Shown here: piece after piece, positions 1 through 6,887 of the stretch
Layout: every line of letters starts with the position of its first letter
How positions within the stretch are numbered: the stretch's first letter is position 1
Assembly: GCA_009774585.1 (NCBI GenBank)
Contig: VSOA01000114.1
Location: 1 to 10,560, forward strand
Reading direction: 5' to 3'
DNA from: Lachnospiraceae bacterium
GTDB taxonomy: Bacteria > Bacillota > Clostridia > Lachnospirales > Lachnospiraceae
Length of the DNA: 10,560 nucleotides
The notes under the pieces: model-generated
Told to the model about the DNA's origin: nothing
Database searches by the model: none
The model's input: the letters and a program-made list of their open reading frames with translations, nothing else
Program-made: the position numbers and the translations under genes

Positions 1-185
1 GAGCGCTATTTTGTGAGCTAAAGTATTGATTTTTCAAGGAGCAAATCCCATTTTTAATGTGGGAAGTTTGAGTAATTAAAATGAATGTACTGTACATTCG
101 TATGCTGTTTGATGGCAAGAGAATGATACAGTACATTCATTTTTGCGTTTATACCTGATTTGCAGGTTATATATAAAGAAGGGAG
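1..185. other. Non-coding region downstream of the seven-gene operon
   Basis: No open reading frame with a credible ribosome binding site is seen here. The stretch follows the stop codon of the AllA-like gene. It contains a 17-bp inverted repeat (78-94 and 127-143), a small hairpin with arms ACCTG/CAGGT (153-157 and 163-167) and a weak TCCCA/TGGGA dyad (46-50 and 60-64). None is followed by a convincing T-tract in the operon's direction, so the operon terminator is not clearly identified. The two operator-like palindromes suggest that a regulated minus-strand promoter for a gene beyond the left edge may lie here. Confidence 0.5.
78..143. repeat. 17-bp perfect inverted repeat containing two palindromic operator-like sites
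   Basis: Bases 78-94 (AAAATGAATGTACTGTA) are the exact reverse complement of 127-143, separated by 32 bases. The left copy is part of a perfect 17-bp palindrome, GAATGTAC-T-GTACATTC, at 83-99. The right copy lies in a near-palindrome at 121-138 with the same outer GAATG/CATTC blocks but one extra central base. The pair looks like two binding sites for a dimeric repressor. A possible minus-strand promoter lies across them: TTGCCA at 113-118, then 18 bases, then TACAGT at 89-94, inside the left palindrome. A very long-loop hairpin or a terminator is the alternative reading. Confidence 0.55.
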
Positions 186-665
186 CTAAAACACTACGCT
201 GACAGGATCGCCATCGATGCGGATCCACTCTGCCGGACCCATGCCGCGCGAAGCGAGATAGTAGTAGGAAGCTGCCTTACCCATTCCATGACCGGCGTCA
301 TGCCATATGTTACGTGCAAGGACAATCATGTCTCCCTGCCGCAGGATTACCGCCCGCACATCTTCTGCCTGTGGCGGCAGGGCGCCGCGGGATTTTGCAA
401 AGCATACGATGAAGGGTTCGGACATGCTAAAGAGCGCTTCTTCCGTATGGTCGTGTTTTTCCATTGATTGTATGGTATACGGTGCACTCTGACCGATTGT
501 GAATCCAAGATGCGCCGGTGTATCGATCAAAGGATGGCAGGTCATATGGTCTTCGAATACATCTGTCTGACAGTGCATAACATTTTGCCGGTCTTCAAGC
601 ATGTTGTAGTAAATGCCGTACTCCGCAAAATCAAATTCTTTTATTTCTACAGCACGGATAATCAT
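186..665 (-). CDS. AllA-like ureidoglycolate lyase-family cupin protein
   Basis: This 159-residue protein resembles the ureidoglycolate lyase family (AllA), which releases urea from ureidoglycolate to give glyoxylate late in allantoin breakdown. Its length matches the roughly 160 residues of E. coli AllA. Family-like features are the opening beta-strand segment, a histidine- and acid-rich block KHDHTEEALF at residues 70-79, a PFIVCFAKSRG strand near 84-94, and LRQGDMIVLARNIWHDAG at 108-125 with the Trp-His pair expected of the cupin active site. I chose the ATG at 665 because it forms an ATGA overlap with the upstream permease stop and has AAAGGAG five bases upstream. A longer reading start at 704 lacks this support. 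It is the last gene of the operon and is probably translationally coupled to the permease. No other allantoin gene is visible, so the true substrate may be a different ureido or base-derived compound. Confidence 0.72.
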   Translation of the reverse strand: MIIRAVEIKEFDFAEYGIYYNMLEDRQNVMHCQTDVFEDHMTCHPLIDTPAHLGFTIGQSAPYTIQSMEKHDHTEEALFSMSEPFIVCFAKSRGALPPQAEDVRAVILRQGDMIVLARNIWHDAGHGMGKAASYYYLASRGMGPAEWIRIDGDPVSVVF

Positions 666-1567
666 ACGCTCTCCTTTCTCAATTCTCCTAAGTTGGTAAG
701 ACACATCACAAGTACCGTGATGACATACGGAGCTGCCAGTACTAACTGGGAAGGAATACTGAATCCCTGCAGGCCTACCGATAATGCATCAGCAAAAGCG
801 AAGATCAGACAGGCAAAAAATGACTTTAAAGGATCGCCCTTGCCGATTCTTGCCGCTGATACGGCAAGGAAACCTTTGCCGGCAGACATATTCTCCGTAA
901 ACATGGATATGCCGCACAGAGGCAGGCATGTGCCGGCTGCGCCTGCGAGTACGCCCGTGACAATCAGGGAGGCCCACTTGTATTTCAGAACGGAGACTCC
1001 TGCGGACTGCATCGCTTCTTCATTGCTTCCAACGCCGCGGATTCGGAGTCCGAAGGGTGTTTTGTACATGACAATCTGTGCGATGATGACTACCAGAAAA
1101 GCCAGATATACAAGAGCGTTCTGGTTATTCAGAATATCGCCAATAAAGGGTATCCCGTCCAAGAAAGGGATATGAACCGTACCGAAGCTCTTGATTCTGG
1201 AATCCATGACAGAGCCGCGGGTGTGGAAAATATTATACATCAATAATGTGGTAAAACCCCATGCGCTTAAGTTCATTGCGATACCGATTACAATCGGGTC
1301 TGATTTAAAATGCAGGACAAAGACGCCGAAAACGGCTGACATTACAACGCCCGACACAATGCCGAATACTAATCCCATGAAAGCATTTTCGAATAGATAG
1401 CTTCCCCAAGTAGCAAAGAAGGCGCTTGTAAGCACATAACTTTCCAAACCGATATTAAAAATTTTGGCTTTATGTCCGTAAGCGCTTCCGATGGCTGCCA
1501 GAGCAATAGGCGCGGATAAGCGGACCATTGCCGACAGTGTGGAAATGCTGAATAATAATTGGAGCAT
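662..1567 (-). CDS. ABC transporter permease, nucleoside/branched-chain type (BPD_transp_2), second subunit
   Basis: A 301-residue, strongly hydrophobic membrane protein with many predicted transmembrane segments and little outside the membrane. It carries the family hallmark near residues 35-43, IFNIGLESY, comparable to the NIGxEG loop of BPD_transp_2 permeases. The size is typical of the shorter permease in BMP/nucleoside ABC systems. The start at 1567 follows GAGGAGGTG on the minus strand, and the stop of the preceding permease lies only 6 bases upstream, so the two are co-translated neighbours. It should pair with the 365-residue permease as a heterodimeric channel, powered by the double ATPase and fed by the lipoprotein. 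The final codon overlaps the AllA-like start (ATGA). The transported substrate cannot be read from sequence; nucleosides are the best-known substrates of this transporter type. Confidence 0.9.
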   Translation of the reverse strand: MLQLLFSISTLSAMVRLSAPIALAAIGSAYGHKAKIFNIGLESYVLTSAFFATWGSYLFENAFMGLVFGIVSGVVMSAVFGVFVLHFKSDPIVIGIAMNLSAWGFTTLLMYNIFHTRGSVMDSRIKSFGTVHIPFLDGIPFIGDILNNQNALVYLAFLVVIIAQIVMYKTPFGLRIRGVGSNEEAMQSAGVSVLKYKWASLIVTGVLAGAAGTCLPLCGISMFTENMSAGKGFLAVSAARIGKGDPLKSFFACLIFAFADALSVGLQGFSIPSQLVLAAPYVITVLVMCLTNLGELRKESV

Positions 1568-1573
1568 ACGGCG

Positions 1574-2671
1574 CTACACCTCCTCTTTCTGTATGCGAAG
1601 TCTGCGAATCTGCTGCTTTTCTTTAAAATGCTTAAACAGAGCTTCATAGTCTATAGCCACGAGCAATACAAATACGGATTGGAGAACCATGACCACAAGC
1701 CGGTTGGTAGAGGTGGTCCGCTCCATCTGGAAAGACCCTGCTTTGAGCATACCCCATATGATAGAGATGATGATGACGGCCAAGGGGTTGTTCTTAGCAA
1801 TCGAAGCAATCATAACGCCGTCCCATCCGAGGTTGGTTGCGAAAGCCGGGCGGAATTTACCGAATGTGCCGGTCATTTCCGTGCCGCCGCATACACCGCT
1901 GATAAATCCGCTTAACAGGAAAATCATAATAAAGGTTCTCTTATAATTGATGCCGCCGTATTTAGAAAATCTAAGATTTTCTCCTACTTGTTTCAATTCA
2001 TATCCTTTTACGGTATACCGATACAACAGATAGATAATCACCGCGATACCGATGGCAATGAAAAAAGCGGTTGTCGCACTGGTTTTCGGAATGATCACGG
2101 AAAGCCGTGCGGACGGATGCATGTCCGGTGTCGCAATGGCGTCGGCCAGCTCCGAGGCGTCAAAACCCATATATTTGAAGACAAGATACTCCGTAAATAA
2201 ATTTGCGGCATAGTTAAGCATCAAGGTACAGATTAATTCATTGACATTGAGCTTCAGCTTCAGTATCGCCGGTATGAACGCGAAAGCCATTCCTGCAAGA
2301 CCGCCGATTATAAGGCAGACGGGGATATGCAGAAATCGTGGAAGCGTAAGTGCAGAGCCCGCGATTGCCGCTGCAAAAGCGCCGAAATACATCTGCCCTT
2401 CAATACCGCAGTTCCAGATTCCGGATTTGAATGCGATGACGGCAGCGATTCCTGTTATAATGCTGGGAGTCGCCCAGCGGATTGTCGTACCGATGGCGCT
2501 CGGACTTCCGACAGAACCGATAATCATTGCCCTTAAAGCTTCCAGAGGGCTGTTTCCCTGAGAAAGAATGATAATCGCTCCGATTGCCATGACCAGAAGA
2601 GCCGAAACGAAGTATTTCAGAATTTCTAATCTGGCAGCTTGTGATATTTTAAGTTTTATGCTTTTCTTCAT
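1574..2671 (-). CDS. ABC transporter permease, nucleoside/branched-chain type (BPD_transp_2), first subunit
   Basis: A 365-residue polytopic membrane protein. A basic N-terminal tail (residues 1-16) precedes the first membrane segment at about 20-37. The conserved loop FKSGIWNCGIEGQMYFGA at 81-98 matches the NIGxEGQ signature of this permease family. The C-terminus after the last membrane segment is cytosolic and highly charged. I chose the ATG at 2671 rather than an in-frame codon inside the ATPase gene, because the ATPase stop ends at 2673 (a 1-base gap), a GGGAGGG sequence precedes it, and the encoded protein then starts where family members start. The longer permease of such pairs normally precedes the shorter one, as here. 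With the neighbouring permease it should form the membrane channel of a nucleoside-type importer. Confidence 0.9.
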   Translation of the reverse strand: MKKSIKLKISQAARLEILKYFVSALLVMAIGAIIILSQGNSPLEALRAMIIGSVGSPSAIGTTIRWATPSIITGIAAVIAFKSGIWNCGIEGQMYFGAFAAAIAGSALTLPRFLHIPVCLIIGGLAGMAFAFIPAILKLKLNVNELICTLMLNYAANLFTEYLVFKYMGFDASELADAIATPDMHPSARLSVIIPKTSATTAFFIAIGIAVIIYLLYRYTVKGYELKQVGENLRFSKYGGINYKRTFIMIFLLSGFISGVCGGTEMTGTFGKFRPAFATNLGWDGVMIASIAKNNPLAVIIISIIWGMLKAGSFQMERTTSTNRLVVMVLQSVFVLLVAIDYEALFKHFKEKQQIRRLRIQKEEV

Positions 2672-2672
2672 C

Positions 2673-4190
2673 TCATGCTTTCCCTCCCAACATATATAGT
2701 CCGATGGTTTTCTCATCCAATTCGGGAGTATTGTCCAGATTGGCGGCAATCTCACCGTTATACATGACCAGAATCCGGTCGGATAATTCCATGACTTCGC
2801 CGAGTTCATGGCTGACCAACAGTACCGATACACCTTCCTGTGCAATGTCGATGATTTTCTGCCATATAAATTCTATGGCGCCCACATCGATTCCTCTGGT
2901 CGGGTCTTCGATGATCAACAGATCATTGTTCTGTGAAAATTCTCTGCCGACAATCGTCTTTTGAATGTTTCCTCCGGACAGGTCACCGATTTTGTTGTGA
3001 ATATCCTGTACTTTCACCTGATAGTTTTCTATAACAGAGCGTGTAAATGACGACGCCTCTTCTCTGTTCAGCAGCCATGGCGTTTTGAATTTGTGCGCCA
3101 CGTGATATCCCATAATGCAGTTTTCAATCAGATTTGCATGGACGTTACAGCCGGTGGAAATACGGTCTTGCGGTACATACCCGATTTTCTTCTCCCGTTT
3201 CCTGCGGGGAGATGTAGCGGTGATGTCCTCGCCTTTATAAGTGATCGTACCGCTTTCGGGGGTTCGCAAGCCGAAGATTGCCTCGATCAGTTCGCTTTGC
3301 CCGGAACCTGCCACGCCGGCGATGCCGACAATTTCCCCTTTTCTGACGGATAAAGACACGTGCTTTACTTTCTCGGTGCCGTCGCTTCCGAATGCGGTCA
3401 GATTATCGATTTCCAGTATCGGTTCGGCAATTTTTTTCTCTTGTTTTGTTGTATTGAAGAGTACCTGCCGTCCGACCATAAGGTTGGCAAGTCTATGTTC
3501 GTCCGTCTCCTGCGGTGAGAGATTCCCCGTCACAACGCCGTTTTTAAGAACGGTAATATAGTCGGAGATTTCCATTACTTCCTTGAGTTTGTGTGTAATC
3601 AGGATGACGGTTTTTCCCTGTTTGGTCAAATATCTGATTGCCTGAAAAAGTCCTTCGATTCCTTGCGGCGTCAATACGGAAGTGGGTTCGTCCAAGATGA
3701 TGATCTCGGCCCCTTTGTATAAGATTTTGACAATCTCCACCTGCTGCAGAAGTGATACCGGAAGTTCGGAAACCTTCTTGTCAAGCGGAATGGAAAAGCC
3801 GTACTTTTCGGCAATTTCCTGAATATCTTTGGCGGCCTGTTTTTTATTAAGAAAACTGCCGTATTTTTTTGTCTCGAATCCCATCATCAGATTTTCCAGA
3901 ACAGTTAGTTCCTGAAAAAGCATGAATTCCTGATGGACCATACCGATGCCGCATTTGGTCGCATCGTTGGGATTACGGAAGACGACATGTTTGCCATTGA
4001 CAAGTATTTCGCCGCCATTTGGTTTATAAATGCCCGATATGATATTCATCAGAGTGCTTTTGCCGGCGCCGTTTTCTCCGATGATTGAATGGACGGTACC
4101 ACGCCTCACGCTGAGGCTGACATCGTCGTTGGCAACTAAACTGCCAAAGTATTTACTGATATGTCTTGCTTCAAGGATGATGTCTTCCAT
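2673..4190 (-). CDS. ABC transporter ATP-binding protein with two nucleotide-binding domains (nucleoside/sugar type)
   Basis: A 505-residue cytosolic ATPase with two ABC domains in tandem, as in RbsA, MglA and the BMP-linked nucleoside importers. Domain 1 has an intact Walker A (GENGAGKST, 38-46) and Walker B (IIILDEPT, 163-170), but a degenerate signature at 143-147 (LPVSL where relatives have LSxGx). Domain 2 has a lysine-less Walker A (GVAGSGQSEL), an intact LSGGN signature at 404-408, and LLIIEDPTRGIDVGA around 424-438. Lysine loss in the second Walker A is usual in this family. In the head-to-tail dimer, the intact Walker A of domain 1 faces the intact LSGGN of domain 2, leaving one competent site and one degenerate site. 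The start at 4190 follows AGGAGG on the minus strand. It lies between the binding-protein and permease genes and is separated from the former by a hairpin. Confidence 0.93.
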   Translation of the reverse strand: MEDIILEARHISKYFGSLVANDDVSLSVRRGTVHSIIGENGAGKSTLMNIISGIYKPNGGEILVNGKHVVFRNPNDATKCGIGMVHQEFMLFQELTVLENLMMGFETKKYGSFLNKKQAAKDIQEIAEKYGFSIPLDKKVSELPVSLLQQVEIVKILYKGAEIIILDEPTSVLTPQGIEGLFQAIRYLTKQGKTVILITHKLKEVMEISDYITVLKNGVVTGNLSPQETDEHRLANLMVGRQVLFNTTKQEKKIAEPILEIDNLTAFGSDGTEKVKHVSLSVRKGEIVGIAGVAGSGQSELIEAIFGLRTPESGTITYKGEDITATSPRRKREKKIGYVPQDRISTGCNVHANLIENCIMGYHVAHKFKTPWLLNREEASSFTRSVIENYQVKVQDIHNKIGDLSGGNIQKTIVGREFSQNNDLLIIEDPTRGIDVGAIEFIWQKIIDIAQEGVSVLLVSHELGEVMELSDRILVMYNGEIAANLDNTPELDEKTIGLYMLGGKA

Positions 4191-4209
4191 AAATAATGCC
4201 TCCTAAAGT

Positions 4210-4243
4210 AACCTCCGGCGGTATAGAAAAGCCTCCGGAGGTT
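4210..4243 (-). promoter_or_regulatory. Intercistronic hairpin between binding-protein and ATPase genes
   Basis: On the transcript the arms AACCTCCGG (4243-4235) and CCGGAGGTT (4218-4210) form a perfect 9-bp stem around a 16-base loop. The upstream arm also belongs to a 10-bp palindrome, CCTCCGGAGG, at 4232-4241. No T-tract follows, only TACTTT and then the AGGAGG of the ATPase gene, so it does not look like a simple intrinsic terminator. In other ABC importers, hairpins placed after the binding-protein gene stabilise the upstream message or attenuate downstream expression, giving an excess of binding protein. That role is inferred here. Confidence 0.65.
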
Positions 4244-4253
4244 TGGGTGTTTC

Positions 4254-5351
4254 TTATTCCGTCATGCCTGCAGTTACATCAATTTCTCCGGAATTGATGT
4301 CTGCAACGACCTGTGCTACCGTCTCCTGAAGTTCCGCGGACAGTTGGTTGAACTCGACGTCCGTGTACAATGCAAGCCCATAGGAAAGACCGTATACTTT
4401 GTCTCCGCTTTCAAATGTACCTTTGAAGGAAGCGTCACCTTCCATGTACAGAGCTTCGTCAATAGGCTTTAATGCGGACCAGATAACGCAGTCGCTTACA
4501 TCACCCTGATAATCGTCGCTTCCGATACACTTGATACCCATTTCCTCACAGCCGGCGATAACACCCAGACCGCTCTGGGAAGCTGACTGGAAGATTAGAT
4601 CGACGCCTTCGTTCTGAATCATCAGCTTAGCTACTTCCTGACCTTTGACGGGGTCCTGATCGTCGCCTACATAAGCGACTGCTACTTCGATAGACGGATC
4701 GATATAGTGCACGCCGTTGATATAACCGTCTCTGTATTTACGGCTTACGGGTCTGTCTGCATGTGCGATGAAGCCGACTTTTTTTGCCGTCGTGTTATTT
4801 GCAGCTACAACGCCGGCGATAAATGCAGCCTCGGTCGGGTCTACAGATACAGAACTTACATTGGGTTCATTTGTCTGCATGTCCACGTCGCAGAGTACGA
4901 AATCCGTGTCAGGATATTCCGGCGCAAGTCTGAGTGCAATTTCGGACAAATCTCCCCACATCAGGTATACCGGGTTGGCGCCCATGTCTGCCATGGCGCG
5001 AACCTGATCTTCATATTCTGCGCTGTCGAGAGTTTCTACGGTTCGCAGTGTGGCTCCTTGTTCCGCTGCCAGACGGTCCAGTCCTTTGATTGAGAGGGCG
5101 ATAAAGGGATCGCCCACCGTGGCGGGAACCAGCAGCCCGATGGTCTTGTCTGATGATTCGGCAGTATTGTCTGCCGGCGCTTCCTGTTGTGTATCCGTAG
5201 AAGCTTCGTCCGTACCTTCGGTACTTGCGGACGGTGCTTCGGCATCTGGGGATGGCGCTGCAGGCGTCTGAGGTTTTGCGCCGCATCCTGTTACCAATGC
5301 GAATGTAAGCGCTGTGCTTAATAAAATTGCCGTGATTTTTTTACCTTTCAT
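4254..5351 (-). CDS. BMP family ABC transporter substrate-binding lipoprotein (PnrA/nucleoside-type)
   Basis: A 365-residue exported lipoprotein. A basic start and hydrophobic helix end in the lipobox LVTGC with the lipidated cysteine at 23. A flexible linker rich in Ala, Pro, Ser, Thr and acidic residues follows to about residue 68, as is common for Gram-positive binding proteins tethered to the membrane. The mature domain follows the BMP/PnrA pattern: TIGLLVPATVGDPF at the start, NVSSVSVDPTEAAFIAGVVA in the middle, then KVGFIAHAD, a YVGDDQDPVKGQEVA segment and a SASQSGLGVIAGCEEMGIKCIG segment. Members of this family bind purine nucleosides (PnrA, BmpA), but the usual DxSFNQ ligand loop reads DPFIAL here, so the ligand may differ. 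The start at 5351 has AAAGGAGG eight bases or so upstream. It is the recognition component for the ATPase and permeases encoded downstream. Confidence 0.9.
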   Translation of the reverse strand: MKGKKITAILLSTALTFALVTGCGAKPQTPAAPSPDAEAPSASTEGTDEASTDTQQEAPADNTAESSDKTIGLLVPATVGDPFIALSIKGLDRLAAEQGATLRTVETLDSAEYEDQVRAMADMGANPVYLMWGDLSEIALRLAPEYPDTDFVLCDVDMQTNEPNVSSVSVDPTEAAFIAGVVAANNTTAKKVGFIAHADRPVSRKYRDGYINGVHYIDPSIEVAVAYVGDDQDPVKGQEVAKLMIQNEGVDLIFQSASQSGLGVIAGCEEMGIKCIGSDDYQGDVSDCVIWSALKPIDEALYMEGDASFKGTFESGDKVYGLSYGLALYTDVEFNQLSAELQETVAQVVADINSGEIDVTAGMTE

Positions 5352-5379
5352 AATGTGTCCTCCTTTTTCATTGTGGTAG

Positions 5380-5392
5380 AAATTGTTTCGGA
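5380..5392 (+). promoter_or_regulatory. Candidate regulator-binding motif between hydrolase and binding-protein genes
   Basis: AAATTGTTTCGGA on the plus strand is a 13-base match to the candidate operator just downstream of the ribokinase gene's predicted transcription start (minus strand there). It lies in the 54-base spacer before the binding-protein gene. The orientation is opposite to the promoter copies. No convincing promoter is visible here, so it could be an auxiliary operator or roadblock, or coincidence. Confidence 0.4.
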
Positions 5393-5405
5393 TTAAGGTG
5401 TGTTG

Positions 5406-6857
5406 TTAGGAATGCGAAGCATTCTCTTGATCAAGTGCGCAGGCACTCGATTTATTATATTGAATGACGGCCTTGAGCGTTTTCTCTGATAATGACGTGA
5501 TCGTCTGACTTTCCATCGTTCTGACGTACGTGTCCAGCTGATCTTTCAACGGTTCCGTAAATTTACGGTCAAGTGCGCCGGCGCCTAACATAACCCCGTA
5601 CGCATGTCCGATGGGACCGCCCGTGCAATCGTTATCTTGTCCTGCCATCATTAATATCGTCATTGCTTTCTGGAAGTCGTTTCCGGCAAAATAGACCGCC
5701 ACAACTTCAGCCGCAAGATTTGGGTAGGTATGTACCCAGTTATATTCTTTGTACTTTGCTTCACATAATTCATACGCCTGCCTGTAATTGTCTGATTGCT
5801 CGCAGGCTTGATAAGCAAAATCGAGCACAGAGTAAAATTCACAGTCTTTCGGAATTGCTTTCATGGCTTTCGTAAGAATTGTCTTCATGTCGGTTTCCAC
5901 ATATGACATGGAAACGAGGACTGCGTTGAAGACCTCCGCAAGAATTCCGTTATTATGATGAGATATCCTTCCGTCCTTCCATGCAAGTTCGGCAGCTTTC
6001 CGGGGATTGCCCGGCGCCAGCGCTCCGCAGACAGCGGCCCTCATGGCGGCGCCGATCATCTCCCGGTAGGGATTAGCGAGATATCCGCTTTGCGGAGGAT
6101 ATATTCCGCTGCGAAGATGATTTAGTGCAACTTCTTCGGCGGTATATGCAAAGGGGATATATCCGACCCATTGGTCGGCAATATCTTCCGAAGTAATCTC
6201 ATAGCCTTTTTGACGGAATGCTTCTAATAATGCTAACTCAAAGGTGATATCATCGTTAAGTGTTTCCGGCGGCTTTACATAGTCTGTAATTTCACCAAAA
6301 ACTTCCCAGATTCTGGAAGACTTAAAGCCCTCTATCGCCGTACCGAGAGCGGAACCGATAATCTCTCCAAGCCATCCGCCGTGAATCTGTTCAAACAGTT
6401 TCTTTTCATCAGGCAGATGATAGTCGGGATATTCAGGAAGTTCTACGGCTTTCTCATATTGTTCAAAATCCTCATAAATCGTATACGACCAATAAGGATG
6501 TCCGGCAATTTTATCTGCTTCTGCCAAAGCTTTAAAGACATGTGCATTGATGATCTGCAGACGTATCAGGTCATTTTGTTCTATGGCTTCCAAGGCCTGC
6601 GGGATCAGCAGTTCAGCCTCCTCAACGTCGTATCCCATATTTTTCATGCTTGATATGGCGCCCAACATTTTAGAATAGGGAGCCTTTGACTCGGGAAGAG
6701 GCTTCTGCCATGCCCCTTTTCCGCTTTCGAGCATTTGGGCGGCTTCTTCCAGCATTTTCCCTTCCAGAAGAGAGTCCCACTGAATCAGATCGGTCCTGTT
6801 CTTCACGGGCACTGCGCCGCAGAACATTTCATAATCATATTCCCATGCGTGTTTCAT
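5406..6857 (-). CDS. ADP-ribosylglycohydrolase (DraG/ARH)-fold hydrolase, possibly a nucleoside or ribosyl hydrolase
   Basis: A 483-residue protein whose C-terminal two thirds (from about 158) show the ADP-ribosylglycohydrolase fold: HGGWLGEIIGSALGTAIEG at 159-177, an acidic pair NDD at 201-203, SHHNNG at 299-304, and AGQDNDCTGGPIGHAYG at 405-421. Characterised ARH enzymes bind two metals through TDD and DxDT sets. Here the acids are kept but the threonines are replaced (NDD, DNDC), and the Asp of the usual GDA(x)GxxxE segment is Thr173, with Glu176 present. The first 155 residues are a largely helical extension not typical of minimal ARH proteins. Known members cleave N- or O-glycosidic bonds to ADP-ribose. 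Placed between a pentose kinase and a nucleoside-type importer, it more plausibly cleaves an imported ribosyl compound than de-ADP-ribosylates proteins; this is inference. The start at 6857 follows GGAGGAAAAAGGA. Confidence 0.82.
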   Translation of the reverse strand: MKHAWEYDYEMFCGAVPVKNRTDLIQWDSLLEGKMLEEAAQMLESGKGAWQKPLPESKAPYSKMLGAISSMKNMGYDVEEAELLIPQALEAIEQNDLIRLQIINAHVFKALAEADKIAGHPYWSYTIYEDFEQYEKAVELPEYPDYHLPDEKKLFEQIHGGWLGEIIGSALGTAIEGFKSSRIWEVFGEITDYVKPPETLNDDITFELALLEAFRQKGYEITSEDIADQWVGYIPFAYTAEEVALNHLRSGIYPPQSGYLANPYREMIGAAMRAAVCGALAPGNPRKAAELAWKDGRISHHNNGILAEVFNAVLVSMSYVETDMKTILTKAMKAIPKDCEFYSVLDFAYQACEQSDNYRQAYELCEAKYKEYNWVHTYPNLAAEVVAVYFAGNDFQKAMTILMMAGQDNDCTGGPIGHAYGVMLGAGALDRKFTEPLKDQLDTYVRTMESQTITSLSEKTLKAVIQYNKSSACALDQENASHS

Positions 6858-6887
6858 TCCTTTTTCCTCCGAATCGTTATGTTATTT

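Noticed and set aside
78..143. A miniature transposable element or terminal inverted repeats
   Set aside because: There is no target-site duplication around it, no transposase, and the total length is only 66 bases; the palindromic half-sites fit operators better.
1..185. Riboswitch or intrinsic terminator downstream of the operon
   Set aside because: The dyads are AT-rich or very short, lack a proper T-tract, and show no recognisable riboswitch core.
468..1175. Plus-strand open frame of 235 codons opposite the permease and AllA-like genes
   Set aside because: It is antisense to a clear permease, has no ribosome binding site, and its translation is without recognisable domain character.
2672..2845. 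Upstream extension of the first permease to the in-frame ATG at 2845
   Set aside because: The extra 58 codons overlap the ATPase gene and are not membrane-protein-like, while the ATG at 2671 has a ribosome binding site and the expected N-terminus.
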